Source of the DNA: Rotaria socialis
Taxonomy: Eukaryota > Rotifera > Eurotatoria > Philodinida > Philodinidae
Assembly (NCBI GenBank): GCA_905331475.1
Contig: CAJNYU010000185.1
Location: 124,001-188,000 of the forward strand
Length of the DNA stretch: 64,000 bases
Direction of reading: 5' to 3'
The notes under the pieces are model-generated. The model saw only the letters and a program-made list of their open reading frames with translations. It was not told the DNA's origin and ran no database searches. Below are positions 47,627 to 58,223 of this stretch, piece after piece (within the stretch, counting starts at the first letter, position 1; every line of letters starts with the position of its first letter). Position numbers and translations under genes: made by a program.

Positions 47627-48883
47627 ATGAATGAAATCCATCCGCCTGTGCCCTCATCAAAAATGCCTTCAGCTCGCTCACGCCTGCCATTTAGTGAAGC
47701 TCCATCAATTAGTATGATTAAATTAGAACGTGGTCTCGTCCAGCGGTCTCTACTTTATTGTCTTGAACGAGGCTATTTTTCATTAATTCGTTATCTACTT
47801 GAATCAGGCACAGGTAATGCACATGAACGCGATAGCGAAGGGCGCACTGGCCTAATCTATTGCTGTTTCATTGATAATGATTGTTGGGCACAAAATATAG
47901 CAATGACATTACTTGAATACGGAGCTAAAATTGAAGATCACGATCAACGTGGTTTGAATGCATTACATTATGCCATCATAACTCAACGATCGATTCTCGT
48001 ACGACGATATATTGATTCACTTGATTTCGATCTTAGCCGTTCAACAGATATTCATGGTAATACGTGTTTACATTATGCATGTTCAACTGGCAATATCGAA
48101 ATTCTTCGATATATTCTTAATGCAATGAAACGTTATTCAGCAAATTTAACAATTAAAAACCGTTCTGGTTTAACAGCATATGATGTTGCATGCCAGCTAA
48201 ATTTGCACCGTTGTCAAAATTTATTACGAAATGAAATAACATTACATGATCGTGATAAACCATTGAAAGTACCTATTGAACCTATAGTTGAAAGACGTTT
48301 TTCAAATCCAACTGCGATACGTTCAGTTACATCATCGTCCTATTACGGTGGGTCGATTGCGTCCGTACCATATTATTTATCAAGTACATCGAGTCTACGT
48401 AAGCGTCGTCAAAGTACACTAAGTTTTCATAATGAAAATAGTCTTTCTTCACCAGTCAAATTTATTGATCCAATTGAATCAAGAATAATAGCTTTTAAAC
48501 GGAAAGAATGTCTTGATGCATCACTTGCTAATCAAGCTAAAAATCGTATTGATTTTGCTTCATCACCGACGCCATTGACAAGTCAAAGTGCAGTTTTCAG
48601 TTCATCATCAATATCAACATGGCGCGAAGACGTTTCAAAAATGTTTGATCAATTACAATCATCAAGATCTCCATCCTATAGAAGAAGTGTTCATCCACCA
48701 CTAAGTAATGAATTATCGTGTGAATTATTTGAACGTCTATATGGTATGGGCGGTGCTGATGGCCATGATTGTAGTAATCATCGTCCACTCTCAACACGTA
48801 CAACAGGATCATCACAAAAAGTAATTCATCGACGACGAAGTAGTGCAGCTAGTGAGAAATCAATTCATAAAATTAAAAATTAA
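47627..48883 (+). CDS. ankyrin-repeat protein, ANKRD34-like architecture
   Basis: Single-exon gene of 418 residues. Residues about 35-200 form ankyrin repeats: GYFSLIRYLLESG, DSEGRTGLIYCC, MTLLEYGAKIEDHDQRGLNA, IHGNTCLHYACSTGNIEILR and NRSGLTAYDVACQLN. The rest is basic, Ser-rich and disordered, with RKRRQS and HRRRSS words typical of kinase-phosphorylated tails. An N-terminal ankyrin block followed by a long Ser/Arg tail in an intronless gene recalls the ANKRD34 family. The resemblance is architectural, and I would not commit to orthology. No signal peptide or membrane span. The sterol reductase gene starts 145 bases downstream on the same strand. Confidence 0.85.
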   Translation: MNEIHPPVPSSKMPSARSRLPFSEAPSISMIKLERGLVQRSLLYCLERGYFSLIRYLLESGTGNAHERDSEGRTGLIYCCFIDNDCWAQNIAMTLLEYGAKIEDHDQRGLNALHYAIITQRSILVRRYIDSLDFDLSRSTDIHGNTCLHYACSTGNIEILRYILNAMKRYSANLTIKNRSGLTAYDVACQLNLHRCQNLLRNEITLHDRDKPLKVPIEPIVERRFSNPTAIRSVTSSSYYGGSIASVPYYLSSTSSLRKRRQSTLSFHNENSLSSPVKFIDPIESRIIAFKRKECLDASLANQAKNRIDFASSPTPLTSQSAVFSSSSISTWREDVSKMFDQLQSSRSPSYRRSVHPPLSNELSCELFERLYGMGGADGHDCSNHRPLSTRTTGSSQKVIHRRRSSAASEKSIHKIKN

Positions 48884-49028
48884 ATTTAACAATAAATAAT
48901 CTTTTTTTTCTCTGGTTTTAATTGTTTGTTCGACTGTACATTGATTTGTTGTTTGTCTTTTTTTTGTAGATAGGCATTAATCCCAAAAGAAAAGAAGAGG
49001 GACAGAAAAAGAGAGAGAGAAAATAAAT

Positions 49029-50132
49029 ATGACAATTAAATCGGAATCAGTTTGGAGTTATGTTGAATCGCCATCGATCGATGGTTTTATTGAAGCAGCT
49101 AGTTATTTTCTTAGTTATATGATCGGTATGTTTCTTGTATCAAGATTTTTACCAAGTATTGAAGCAAAAAGCCCAAAGAAAACCTATCAATTGACTGGTC
49201 TTTATGTATTTGTTCTATTGACCATTTTAATTCCAATTGGTTATTACACTGGAAACATTTCTTTTTTATTTATAATAAAAAAGTTCATATCATTTTTTAT
49301 CGTCATAAATGTATTTGCAATTTTATTTAGTTTATATTTATTTCTAAGACCAGAAGCTGTTAGAAGTGCTCCAAATGCTAAATTTCCTATTGACTATTGG
49401 CACGGTCGTGAAAAAGATCCAATGTTATTTGGTGTTGATTTAAAAGTTTTTTTCTATCAACCAAGTCTTATTGGATTAGCATTAGCTAATTTAAGTTTAG
49501 CGGAAGCTCAAATATATTTGCATGGAGCATTAACCGTTGAAATGATTTTATATCAAACGTTTTGGTATCTCTATTTGTTCACACATTATATTCGTGAAGA
49601 TTTTATGCTATGGACATTTGATATCATTGAAGATCATTTTGGTTTTATGCTTGTTTGGGGTGATCTTATTTATGTTCCATTCCTCTATAGTATCGCTGGT
49701 TGGTATGTTGCTGATAATGTTCATAGTCCAATGTCCATGACATGTATTATTGTAACTTTACTTCTACATTTTATTGGTCATTATGTATTTCGTGAATCGA
49801 ATTGGCAAAAATTTGACGTACGAAAATATGGTTCGCAAGTTAAAATTTGGGGAAAAAAAGTTGAACTTCTTGACGGGCGACTTCTTTTGTCTGGTTTTTG
49901 GGGTATTGGTCGACATGTCAATTATACAGGCGAAATACTTGTTTATTTGTCGATTGCATTATGTTCTGGTACCGTATCATATGTACCTTACATATTGCCT
50001 TTCTCACTTTTTATTCTTTTATCACAACGTGCTTCTCGTGATGATCAACGTTGTCGAAAGAAATATGGAGATAAAATATGGGATCGATATTGTCAAGCTG
50101 CAAAATTTCGAATGATACCTTTTATTTACTAA
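49029..50132 (+). CDS. sterol C14/C24-reductase family enzyme (ERG24/ERG4, PF01222)
   Basis: Intronless gene for a 367-residue polytopic ER enzyme that would reduce a sterol double bond with NADPH. About eight to ten hydrophobic segments. Family landmarks are GREKDPMLFGVDLKVFFYQP, FGFMLVWGDLIYVPFLYS, LLSGFWGIGRHVNYTGEI (signature 1) and the C-terminal block SQRASRDDQRCRKKYGD with W-x-x-YC and MIPFIY (signature 2). The NADPH-contacting Arg/His/Tyr of GxGRHxNYTGE are present. GIGRHVNYTGEI followed by an LVYLS-type helix recalls sterol-reductase homologues of bacteria and amoebae more than animal TM7SF2, LBR or DHCR7 (which read ARHPNY or ARHFNY). Together with the lack of introns this makes horizontal origin possible. 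Whether delta-14 is the true substrate is unknown. Confidence 0.9.
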   Translation: MTIKSESVWSYVESPSIDGFIEAASYFLSYMIGMFLVSRFLPSIEAKSPKKTYQLTGLYVFVLLTILIPIGYYTGNISFLFIIKKFISFFIVINVFAILFSLYLFLRPEAVRSAPNAKFPIDYWHGREKDPMLFGVDLKVFFYQPSLIGLALANLSLAEAQIYLHGALTVEMILYQTFWYLYLFTHYIREDFMLWTFDIIEDHFGFMLVWGDLIYVPFLYSIAGWYVADNVHSPMSMTCIIVTLLLHFIGHYVFRESNWQKFDVRKYGSQVKIWGKKVELLDGRLLLSGFWGIGRHVNYTGEILVYLSIALCSGTVSYVPYILPFSLFILLSQRASRDDQRCRKKYGDKIWDRYCQAAKFRMIPFIY

Positions 50133-50199
50133 ATCAATCAACTTTATTTATGCTGCAAAAAAGAGCTAAACGATGAACAAAACAGATTTTGATTTTTTT

Positions 50200-51144
50200 T
50201 TATATATAATAGATTTCATTTTTTGATGGTAATAAAGTAATTATAGACAATGAATAGAAAATCACTATAAATATAATCGGATCGAGCAAAAATGAAAATA
50301 GTTCTATATAATATATTACAGTTCTAATTTGTGCATTTTGCGTTGGCACATGTAAAATTATTAAAAGTAGAATATTGAGAAACGACCAAATAAGAATGGC
50401 ATAGGAGCAATATTGAAATTGGGTTTTTTGACGAGAAAGGTTTAAATTTTCATCGTTTGAAATATATTTCGACGTGTGATTTTCAATAGCGTTCATTTGT
50501 AATTTATGAGATATGATTATTAACATAAATGGTATGAAACAAGTAAATGACACTGTAAAAAAAGTATATGAATAATTGAATAGATAATTAACAATACAAA
50601 TTTGTGAAATTTCATCGTACATAACAGATGACCATTCATTACTTGTACTTGGCAGCGTTAATAAACATAAGAAAATAAAAATAAGTAAAAACATTGATAA
50701 TATTCGACAATAGCTTTTTGTTGGCCAATATTTTTCACATAGAAAACAATAATACCAATAAAGACGTAAAAATATTATTAAATGCAAATGGAAACATGTT
50801 AGAACATGAAGAAAAAAACTTTCTATTATACAGAGATTTAACGATGATTGTATTAGACTTGGATAAATTTTGGGAAATAAATATATAAATCCTAAACGTA
50901 ACCCATTGATTATCAGTGTAAAAGTACATAAAAGTAAACTAAAGGAACGTATTGTTGGAATAATACCTCTTCCGGATTTTAAAATCTTCACTGATCTCAA
51001 TGAAGAATGCGAAGAAATTCTATCGATAGATAAAAAGAGTTCGTTCATTGGCGATCGCGTGTCACCTAGAATGATCCAATCCATTTTTTTCGAATCTAAC
51101 GAATGATTTATTGATAGACAAACCTGAATTCGTATGATTTTCAA
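50200..51144 (-). CDS. 7TM-like receptor, rhodopsin-type
   Basis: Intronless frame of 314 residues with at least six strongly hydrophobic helices. Segments: SFSLLLCTFTLIINGLRL, SFFLHVLTCFHLHLIIFLR, SMFLLIFIFLCLLTL, FFTVSFTCFIPFMLIII, AILIWSFLNILLLIIL and FSFLLDPIIFIVIFYSL. The DPIIFIVI in the last helix fits the (N/D)PxxY position, and IIFLRLYWYY the DRY position, of class-A receptors, both degenerate. Spacing suggests a GPCR whose first helix is weak or missing at the N-terminus. Two start codons are possible (51144 or about 51084). It converges with the sterol reductase, 67 bases stop to stop. Probably one of the numerous orphan or peptide/chemosensory receptors of rotifers; no ligand can be inferred. 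Confidence 0.65.
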   Translation of the reverse strand: MKIIRIQVCLSINHSLDSKKMDWIILGDTRSPMNELFLSIDRISSHSSLRSVKILKSGRGIIPTIRSFSLLLCTFTLIINGLRLGFIYLFPKIYPSLIQSSLNLCIIESFFLHVLTCFHLHLIIFLRLYWYYCFLCEKYWPTKSYCRILSMFLLIFIFLCLLTLPSTSNEWSSVMYDEISQICIVNYLFNYSYTFFTVSFTCFIPFMLIIISHKLQMNAIENHTSKYISNDENLNLSRQKTQFQYCSYAILIWSFLNILLLIILHVPTQNAQIRTVIYYIELFSFLLDPIIFIVIFYSLSIITLLPSKNEIYYI

Positions 51145-54100
51145 TCATTTGTTTGTAATGTCAACATAGAAATCAATATATCTATAATCAAAAACCTGTC
51201 ATAGAAAGATAAAGTATTCTAAGTTGTATAGGATTTGTAATCCAACATGATTAATTTATTGTAACTAAGATTTTTTTATTCAAACTAATAATCCGTCATT
51301 ATGTGCTATAGAGATTTTAAAATATCTCATTTTAGACCTCACTGATATGAGTTGGTATTGATTAATAGATGAATGTAATTTTTTTTTGCCGTGGAAATAG
51401 TTTGCATAGGTTGATGATAACTAATGTTATAATAGACAAAAAAGAATTATGAAATAGAATTCCATATAATGTATCATTCTTTACTGTCGAAGTAAATAAA
51501 TCATTCGAGATGATGAAATACAATCAGCAGATATTGGGTAAATTGACTTTTATCTGTTAGTTGATCACAATGAAAGACAACATTCTCGTTGATCTTTTTG
51601 TTTCTAAATACATGCCAAACATTTTTGTTGAAAAGCAAATTGTTGTGACAGGCCCATAAGAAAAAATATCACTCCATTGCCAAATTATTTTCTCATTTAT
51701 ATTCTTTTTAACAAGCATCGTCAATATTTATTGACATGTATACCTAGACAGTACGCTGATTTCAATCTACAGACGTAATAAGAGGTACATTTCGATGATT
51801 AATTAGCATGGATACTTTTGCGTTTTTATAAAATATTACTAATTTCAGCGGACATAACTTTAGAATTTAGAAAAGGTATTGACCGAACAATTTATTTATT
51901 TTACATGCATTTCTACAAAAGTCTTCTTCTAACTCTCATGCAGATGTGAATACTATAACAATGAAATTTTTCGATATTTGATAAAATAAAAATAAATTTT
52001 CGTTTTATAGTTTGATTACTAATGCTATTATGTAAAGAGTGCCTGCTTGTCATTTATACTTAATGAGGTTGCTCACAATAATGATTAGAAAAAGAGATAG
52101 TATACGAAGGCGATATGCTAGTGTATGACTAAGGTATGTTTATTTTTGCTTTCTTAGTCACCTAAAATAAAAATTAATCAACTATAACGAAACAAAATAT
52201 ATACTTTTGAATTGCAAAAGATAAACTTTATGCTAGATCACCATCATCATCGTTCTCTATCATAATTATCGTGTTTAGTTAATCGTAAAATAGAAGATGT
52301 TGCTCATCGTTTCCTTAATGTATTACAGACAGATGACAATGAATAGGAAACTCTTAAAAAATATCACATAATCATAAAAAATAGTAACTCTTAAGTGAGA
52401 AAAAAGCAGATTTATTTCAATATTGAAACGACGCTGAAACCTCAATCGATGATTTCATAGAAGAACTGTATTTTGTAGGTCTCTGTCAGGTACGTATATC
52501 TAATATAAATAAGTGAATTTCACATTTGAATATGTTTAATTCAGTAATTACATATCAACAATTGGAATATTTGATGCTTTGTTTTAATGTTGAGATAGTT
52601 AACTCTGAAGGAATACTGTTATTTCAGTCAGGTGTATTTAGTTGTGGCAATTCTTTGGGTGGGGAAAAATTAAGAAAATATTATTTGAAATAGGCTCTGA
52701 ACTGCAGTCGTCTTCCAACATAGCACAAATTGAAGAAACAATAACCAGTAAGTATTACGGAGCGAAATTTTATCAAATGTCTTTCTGTTAGTAAAAGTTA
52801 GAATCTTACAGAGCCCAGTCTCCTTCTTTCTTGGAGAGATATCCTAGAAGTAGCAGACTGATTCTTGCTAATATTTGTTCAGAATTTTTTCTGGAGTCAT
52901 AACTATTCATGTGCTAAGGATATTTCAAGAGTAAGCAGGATTGTGGATAGGATTCCGTCATGTTCTTTCAAAGATTTTTGTTAAGTATAAGATTCCGAAA
53001 GGTACAAAAGCGGAACTGTGACAGCACCTTGGGATTAATAAAATAGGTGGCTAGGTGTTTGTTAAGAGAAAACAAACCCATATCCCTAGTCAAATACATC
53101 CACTAGAGCCCTTCAAACGTGTCGGGACTCGACTAGGCCCATTCACGGTTCCGGATTCGAAAACTTGAGTTCGATGGGGTACATATCAGAAATTTTTCTA
53201 TCGCTCGGGTACAAGTCAAATGGAATATTTTATATGTGTAAAAATAGTTTTTGAACTTTAATTTATTATGTATTTTATTCAAAAGAAGTCTTCTATATAG
53301 ATTTAAATGGTAGAAAATCAAAAAAGAACTTTTCCAAATTATAATATCTAAATCCGACTAACATCATAAATCTATAATTCAAATAAAGCTTCATCCGATT
53401 CTTTACTGTATTCAATGAGGCTATTCATATTATTCGAAGAATAACCACTGTCACTATCTGTTTTCTTCTTTTGATCATTGTGAACGCTAACGTATTGCTT
53501 TTGTTTTCAATAACTAAATTTTTTTCATCATTAGTTGTAGATATTTTTCCATGTCATTGCTCTTTATGCTAGACAAAAACACTTCATGTTCCGAACGACT
53601 TCGAGTATTAAATTCTGATTAAGTTTTATTATTGAGTATTCTATGTACGATGCGATTGGGTTCGAAATTTCTGCATCCGGCGGACTCTAATATCCACACC
53701 CGGGGTTGTATGAGCAAGCTGCCTCATCTGAGCATGAGTTAAAGTTACTGTCTTGTATTAATGAACGGTGATTGTGAATTATATTTTAATATAGCTCTTT
53801 ATGCTGTAGTAGAAACAGGATTATAGCGCAGCTATCCGTTGAAAATGAAAATACCTTGTTTCTTCAAGTCACGCTGTGATCATTGATCAATGATTATACA
53901 TCAAAAAGAGAACTGAGTGGAATCTAAGACTCTGGAAGTAGTCATGCAATTGTGTTTTTAACACATTCTAGTCTTTTCAGTAGAGGGTCTGCGATGCTAA
54001 CGTCGCGTTACTTATCATTTATAACAATCAGTAGAGAAGAAAAACTAAAATACAATGAAGTAAACTTGAAAAAGTAAACAAACAAAATAAAACAAAACAT

Positions 54101-54156
54101 CAGCTAGGTTCTCTTAGTCACACGAAAGGAAAACATACGAACATATGTATTAACCA

Positions 54157-54286
54157 GAGACCGAAATCGAATCGACTCCGAATGGAACTTCAAAACTACC
54201 GAATCGAATCGAATGAATAAAAACAAAATTGAAAAAAGCCGAATCGAATCGAATGGCACTTTTGTCATCGGTTTCGGTCTCGGGTA
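54157..54286. mobile_element. small MITE with GAGACCGAAA termini
   Basis: It begins near GAGACCGAAATCG and ends near CGGTTTCGGTCTC, an inverted terminal match of at least 10 bases. The interior repeats ATCGAATCGAAT three times. No coding capacity. Ends are placed to within a few bases. Confidence 0.65.
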
Positions 54287-54856
54287 TTAACGAAGTATAT
54301 AGGAAGAAGGATCATCCATTTCTGAGACACATTGATGGTGACCTTAACAATTATTTTTCTCTTCATTTATTGGAATATATTTCATTACATTAATGAAGCC
54401 AAGACAAACAAGAAAGTATTTAAATCATGACTAAGTCATTAGGAACGAGAGAACTTTGTTGTTAAGGCAGTAAATCAGTATTTTATCTGAATTTCGTTTT
54501 CCGCAATGGGAATTTGAAATTGTGAAAGATGAAAAACGTTTTTGTGAACTAGTCGGACTTAATAATGGATAGAACAATCTATTGACTAAAACTTCCATGT
54601 ATGAAAAGATAGACACTATTTTGTGCAACATTGAATAATTACATATTGTTGCGTGACGATTGAAAATTATCGCCAGCAGCAATTATAATTCATACTTTCT
54701 AATGGCATTAGAAAATAAACCAATCTTATTCAACTTAAATATTAAAATTCGATTACGTTAACTAATTATGTTCTAAAGATAATTTACTGTTGAGAGAACG
54801 ACTGTCAAATAGTTAATCTTATAAAAAACTTTTGAAAACTAAAAAGTATAATACAA

Positions 54857-55310
54857 TAAATGTGGAAACATCGGATTTGCATCCGATTGTTATGTGTACT
54901 GCAAAAACTGAATCGATTTATATATGTTTTGAATAATTCTGAGAAAAATCGATTTATTTTATTTCATTTTTTGTGTACTCAAAAAAAAAGTGAGTACACT
55001 ATAGAATCAGTCAGTGTTTCCGGCCGTNTTTTCAAAACCCCGTTACCCCCCCCCCCTCCCCTCAGGGATGGTCTGGCCAATAATGACAATTTTTTCGATA
55101 ACTCAGCCATTTCTTGACAGATTGCTTTCATCTTCGAACTCAACTGAGATATTGATGAGATCATTCTGTGTACAAAATTTCATGACAATCAGATTAGCCT
55201 TTCATGAGTTATCGTGTAGACGGCCGGAAACACTGACTGATTCTATAGTGTACTCACTTTTTTTTTGAGTACACAAAAAATGAAATAAAATAAATCGATT
55301 TTTCTCTAAC
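54857..55310. mobile_element. dispersed repeat, copy 2, with 86-bp inverted arms
   Basis: 54942-55027 and 55220-55305 are exact reverse complements as far as I can compare by eye (86 bases each), separated by a 192-base loop. Each arm contains the smaller hairpin GTGTACTC...GAGTACAC. The loop includes a poly-C run, CCCTCAGGGATGGTCTGG and one N at 55028. The left flank AATGTGGAAACATCGG and the loop match copy 1 at 40388-40912. The arm identity implies very recent formation or an assembly effect. Confidence 0.8.
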
Positions 55311-55669
55311 AGAATCTCTTGGCGCAGTTGGGAAGATTTTAATAATTTTCCTATCAGTTTAAATAATTTAAATAACAATTACGTTCAATACAATTATGAA
55401 TAAAATTCATTTAAATTCTTTCTATTGAAATAGTTAATTTAAAATAGAAAAATGAAACTTTTTTATTTAACTAAAAATATTAAGATAAACTAATATATTC
55501 TTTTAAAAACAAGTCTTATTTAAATAATTGTCAACATGAATTTAATCAGATAGAAGGATTTTGAAATTCCTTCGAAAAAAAAGTCAATCTATTGAAATAT
55601 ATTTCGAATAATTAATAATGTAATGCTTAATTGTTTTTCATTTGTTATAGCTATATTAATTGATATTAT

Positions 55670-56135
55670 CTTGTAACACCAACGTCAGAATGGATATTAC
55701 AAAAAAGATTTTCAAAACATGAATGTTCAGAAACAAAAGATATTGGAATTCGTGATGTTAGATGTGATAATGAACATTTTTGTTTATCAATAATGCAACA
55801 AGAAGATTTAAAATGGAGATTAGATTTAATGTCGCGTGATATGACTCGTGTAAGACGTGGTGTTGCTACGGATCATGGAGAAAATCAACATAACTATTTT
55901 TCAATGGTTATTCCACTTCAAGATCAACGTTGGTCATTTGTTAATTGGTTTACAAATAAACTTTGGATTGTTGATCAACAAGGAAGAAAAACAAGATTAG
56001 TTAAAGAAACAAAAATAAAAATATTAGAAATATTTGTGTATCAACTGATAATTCTTATATGGCTATTAGAACTGAAAAACCATCAGCACTTAATATATAT
56101 AAACTTGATTAATTCTTTTCTTTTTCTTCATTTCG
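55670..56135 (+). pseudogene. truncated, frameshifted gene fragment
   Basis: Protein-like sequence starts after an upstream stop, as VTPTSEWILQKRFSKHECSE. It continues through LKWRLDLMSRDMTRVRRG, HNYFSMVIPLQDQRWSFVNW and TNKLWIVDQQGRK. Near 56013 the frame slips by one base in an A-rich run. It then continues NICVSTDNSYMAIRTEKPS and LNIYKLD before TAA at 56114. The blade-like wording (SFVNW, LWIVDQQG, NSYMAIRT) suggests the end of a beta-propeller-like domain. No start codon or upstream exon was found, so I read it as a 5'-truncated copy with a frameshift. Family not recognised. Confidence 0.6.
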
Positions 56136-56883
56136 TTCAATTATAAAATTAAATTAAAATAAAAAAGAATTTTTTTTTGTTTATTGCTGAATTGTTCATA
56201 TAACAAAATAATAAATAATCTAAAATTAATTGTTTATTTTATTGCTAATTTATCAATTTTACTTGATTAAAGTTTAAATGAAAAAGCAAATTAAATCTTA
56301 GAAATTCATTTAAAAAAATTCTTTAAAAGTTTTATTTAACTTTTGAAAATGTTTTGAATGAATTTTTTTGCAGAATTCGTTTTACATGAAATTAAGAGAA
56401 AGAAAAATGAGAACATTTTTAAATTTTAGGTTTGTTTTTTGATAAATATGATTTTTGATTATGAGAAAATATCTACTTAGAATAAACATGACCTGTATGT
56501 TATTTAACTACGTAAAGAATTACACGAATAAATATTCAAATATCGATCTTAAAATCTTAAATTATAGATTGAACACAGAAGAATGTAAATGTGTCTATTC
56601 TTTGGATTTTGATTTCAATTTACATGATTTTGTTTATTCTTATGAAATATTTAATTTTTCAATTTGAACTCTTGTTTTCATAAAGTCATTGATATTTAAT
56701 ATTATTTCTTGATGCAACTTGTTTTCCGATCTCCTATATATCAACCATATGTTTTCATTTTTATTTATGTCATGAATAACATCATGAATTTTGAGATGAG
56801 AAAAATGCAACAAAGAGAAAAAAAACGATCAAAATAGTTCATGTTTTCATTCAATAATTCATAAAGTTATATTATAATCCGAG
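56136..56883. other. intergenic, no gene seen
   Basis: AT-rich sequence between the fragment and the small minus-strand gene. The plus-strand open frame at 56455-56667 has no support. Confidence 0.5.
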
Positions 56884-57676
56884 CTAGTGAATATTACGAC
56901 GATTACGTTCTTAATTAGAAAAACGGGCAAAGAGAGAATATATAAATGAATGCTGCCATTTAAAATTTCACTCACCCTGTTTGAGTTTGTCGACCCACAA
57001 TTGTAAGAGATGATGTTGGCCAACAGCATCAAGATACTGTTTTAATTCTTCGTCATTTAATGTTTCATTTGTGGCTGCTTCTTTATGTTGTTCAATAAAA
57101 TCATGTAAACGATCCATTTCTTGTTCATAAGCCAAAACCTATGAAGTAAATAAAAAAACCTTTTTTTAGCAAGATAATCGATTAAAGATAGATGGACATG
57201 CAAATTTAAATATTAGTTTCAAGTCAATCATGCAGCATATGGTAAGAAAAGAGCTTTTCAGGTCTCAGAATTTTCAAAGAAAAAACTGATTTAAAAAACA
57301 AAAATTGCTCAATTGCGAAGATATCGAATCAATTTTACTATTTTTGGACAAATTTATTTCTATCTTCTCAGTAAGTTTTTGGGATTAGGTATGTCTGAAT
57401 ATTTTTCAATGACTTTAACTATGAAATCGTTCTTATTACGTATATTTTCATGTATCAATGAAATTTTCATTAAAATCAGAATACATAAATCAGTTTCAAT
57501 CAAGCGTTTTTCACTCTATTCTAATAAAAAAACTCGAAACGTCTAATATGGAACTCAAATTAAAGAATCGAAAAAACGAAAAAATCATAATGAATCCTTA
57601 TCGAAACGAAAAAACAGATTTTAAAACAGAAGATATAATTAAATTTTAAATGATTTCTTACCAAATCGATAGCCAT
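56884..57676 (-). CDS. small 67-residue helical protein, three exons
   Basis: Exons 57662-57676 (MAIDL), 56976-57138 and 56884-56909 join in frame with good GT-AG borders to give 67 residues. The chain reads MAIDL, VLAYEQEMDRLHDFIEQHKE, then NDEELKQYLDAVGQHHLLQL, and ends WVDKLKQ-ERNRRNIH. It is acidic then basic, predicted wholly helical, with no Cys, signal peptide or membrane span. The middle exon is clearly coding: codon-biased and bounded by splice sites. The 15-base first exon is my inference from its perfect splice fit, and the first intron is 523 bases. It may be a small adaptor or coiled-coil subunit. No family recognised. Confidence 0.65.
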
Positions 57677-58203
57677 ATTATCCGACAAGATTAACAACAA
57701 TGTGAATCTCAATAGAAAAATACATCCTCAATATTTTTTTAATCTTCCTTTCTTTTTCGTCAGCCAATTAATTTGTCTTTACTCACAATGACCAAAAAAC
57801 AGATTGACGAACAGGAAAACAGGAAGAAAAAAAACTGTATCTTAATAGATGGTTATTATTGTTAACGGACTCTTTCTATTAACTGAAAAGAGAGGAGATA
57901 TTTCTTTGATGAAATGAATTGTCCCGGCAGAAGAAAAAATCAGTTTTCATGCAATCTTTTTTTTACAGTGAGAATTTTAATATTGTGAATAGCAACGAAA
58001 AAATAGAAACGTCAAATCCTTACTCTATTTTCCCTAAAGAAAACGCGTAAAATAAAACAAATCAAATCATTAAAATAATGAAATTCTTTTTTTGTTTCAT
58101 GTCAAACTTACAATTGAATATTCGAAATTGATTCATCGATTGTGTTGAACCAATACAAGACGAAAACTGATAAAAAATCTGAAATTAGAGTTAATTAATG
58201 ACT
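57677..58203. other. intergenic, no gene seen
   Basis: Upstream region of the small gene, A/T-rich, ending at the nested transposon cluster. Confidence 0.5.
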
Positions 58204-58223
58204 CAAGGGCGTAGGCAGAGGGG

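Larger units (their letters stand above)
51145..55669. other. gene-poor region with element relics
   Basis: 4.5 kb with no convincing gene. Recognisable structures are a GC-richer block at 53100-53170, with another at 53650-53710, an inverted-repeat element at 54157-54286 and the large palindrome at 54857-55310. The remainder is AT-rich with stops in all frames. Confidence 0.5.

Noticed and set aside
53100..53710. Two GC-richer blocks that might be ends of one element
   Set aside because: Compared in inverted order they share only short words (TTCGAAA, CCGG); not enough to call termini.
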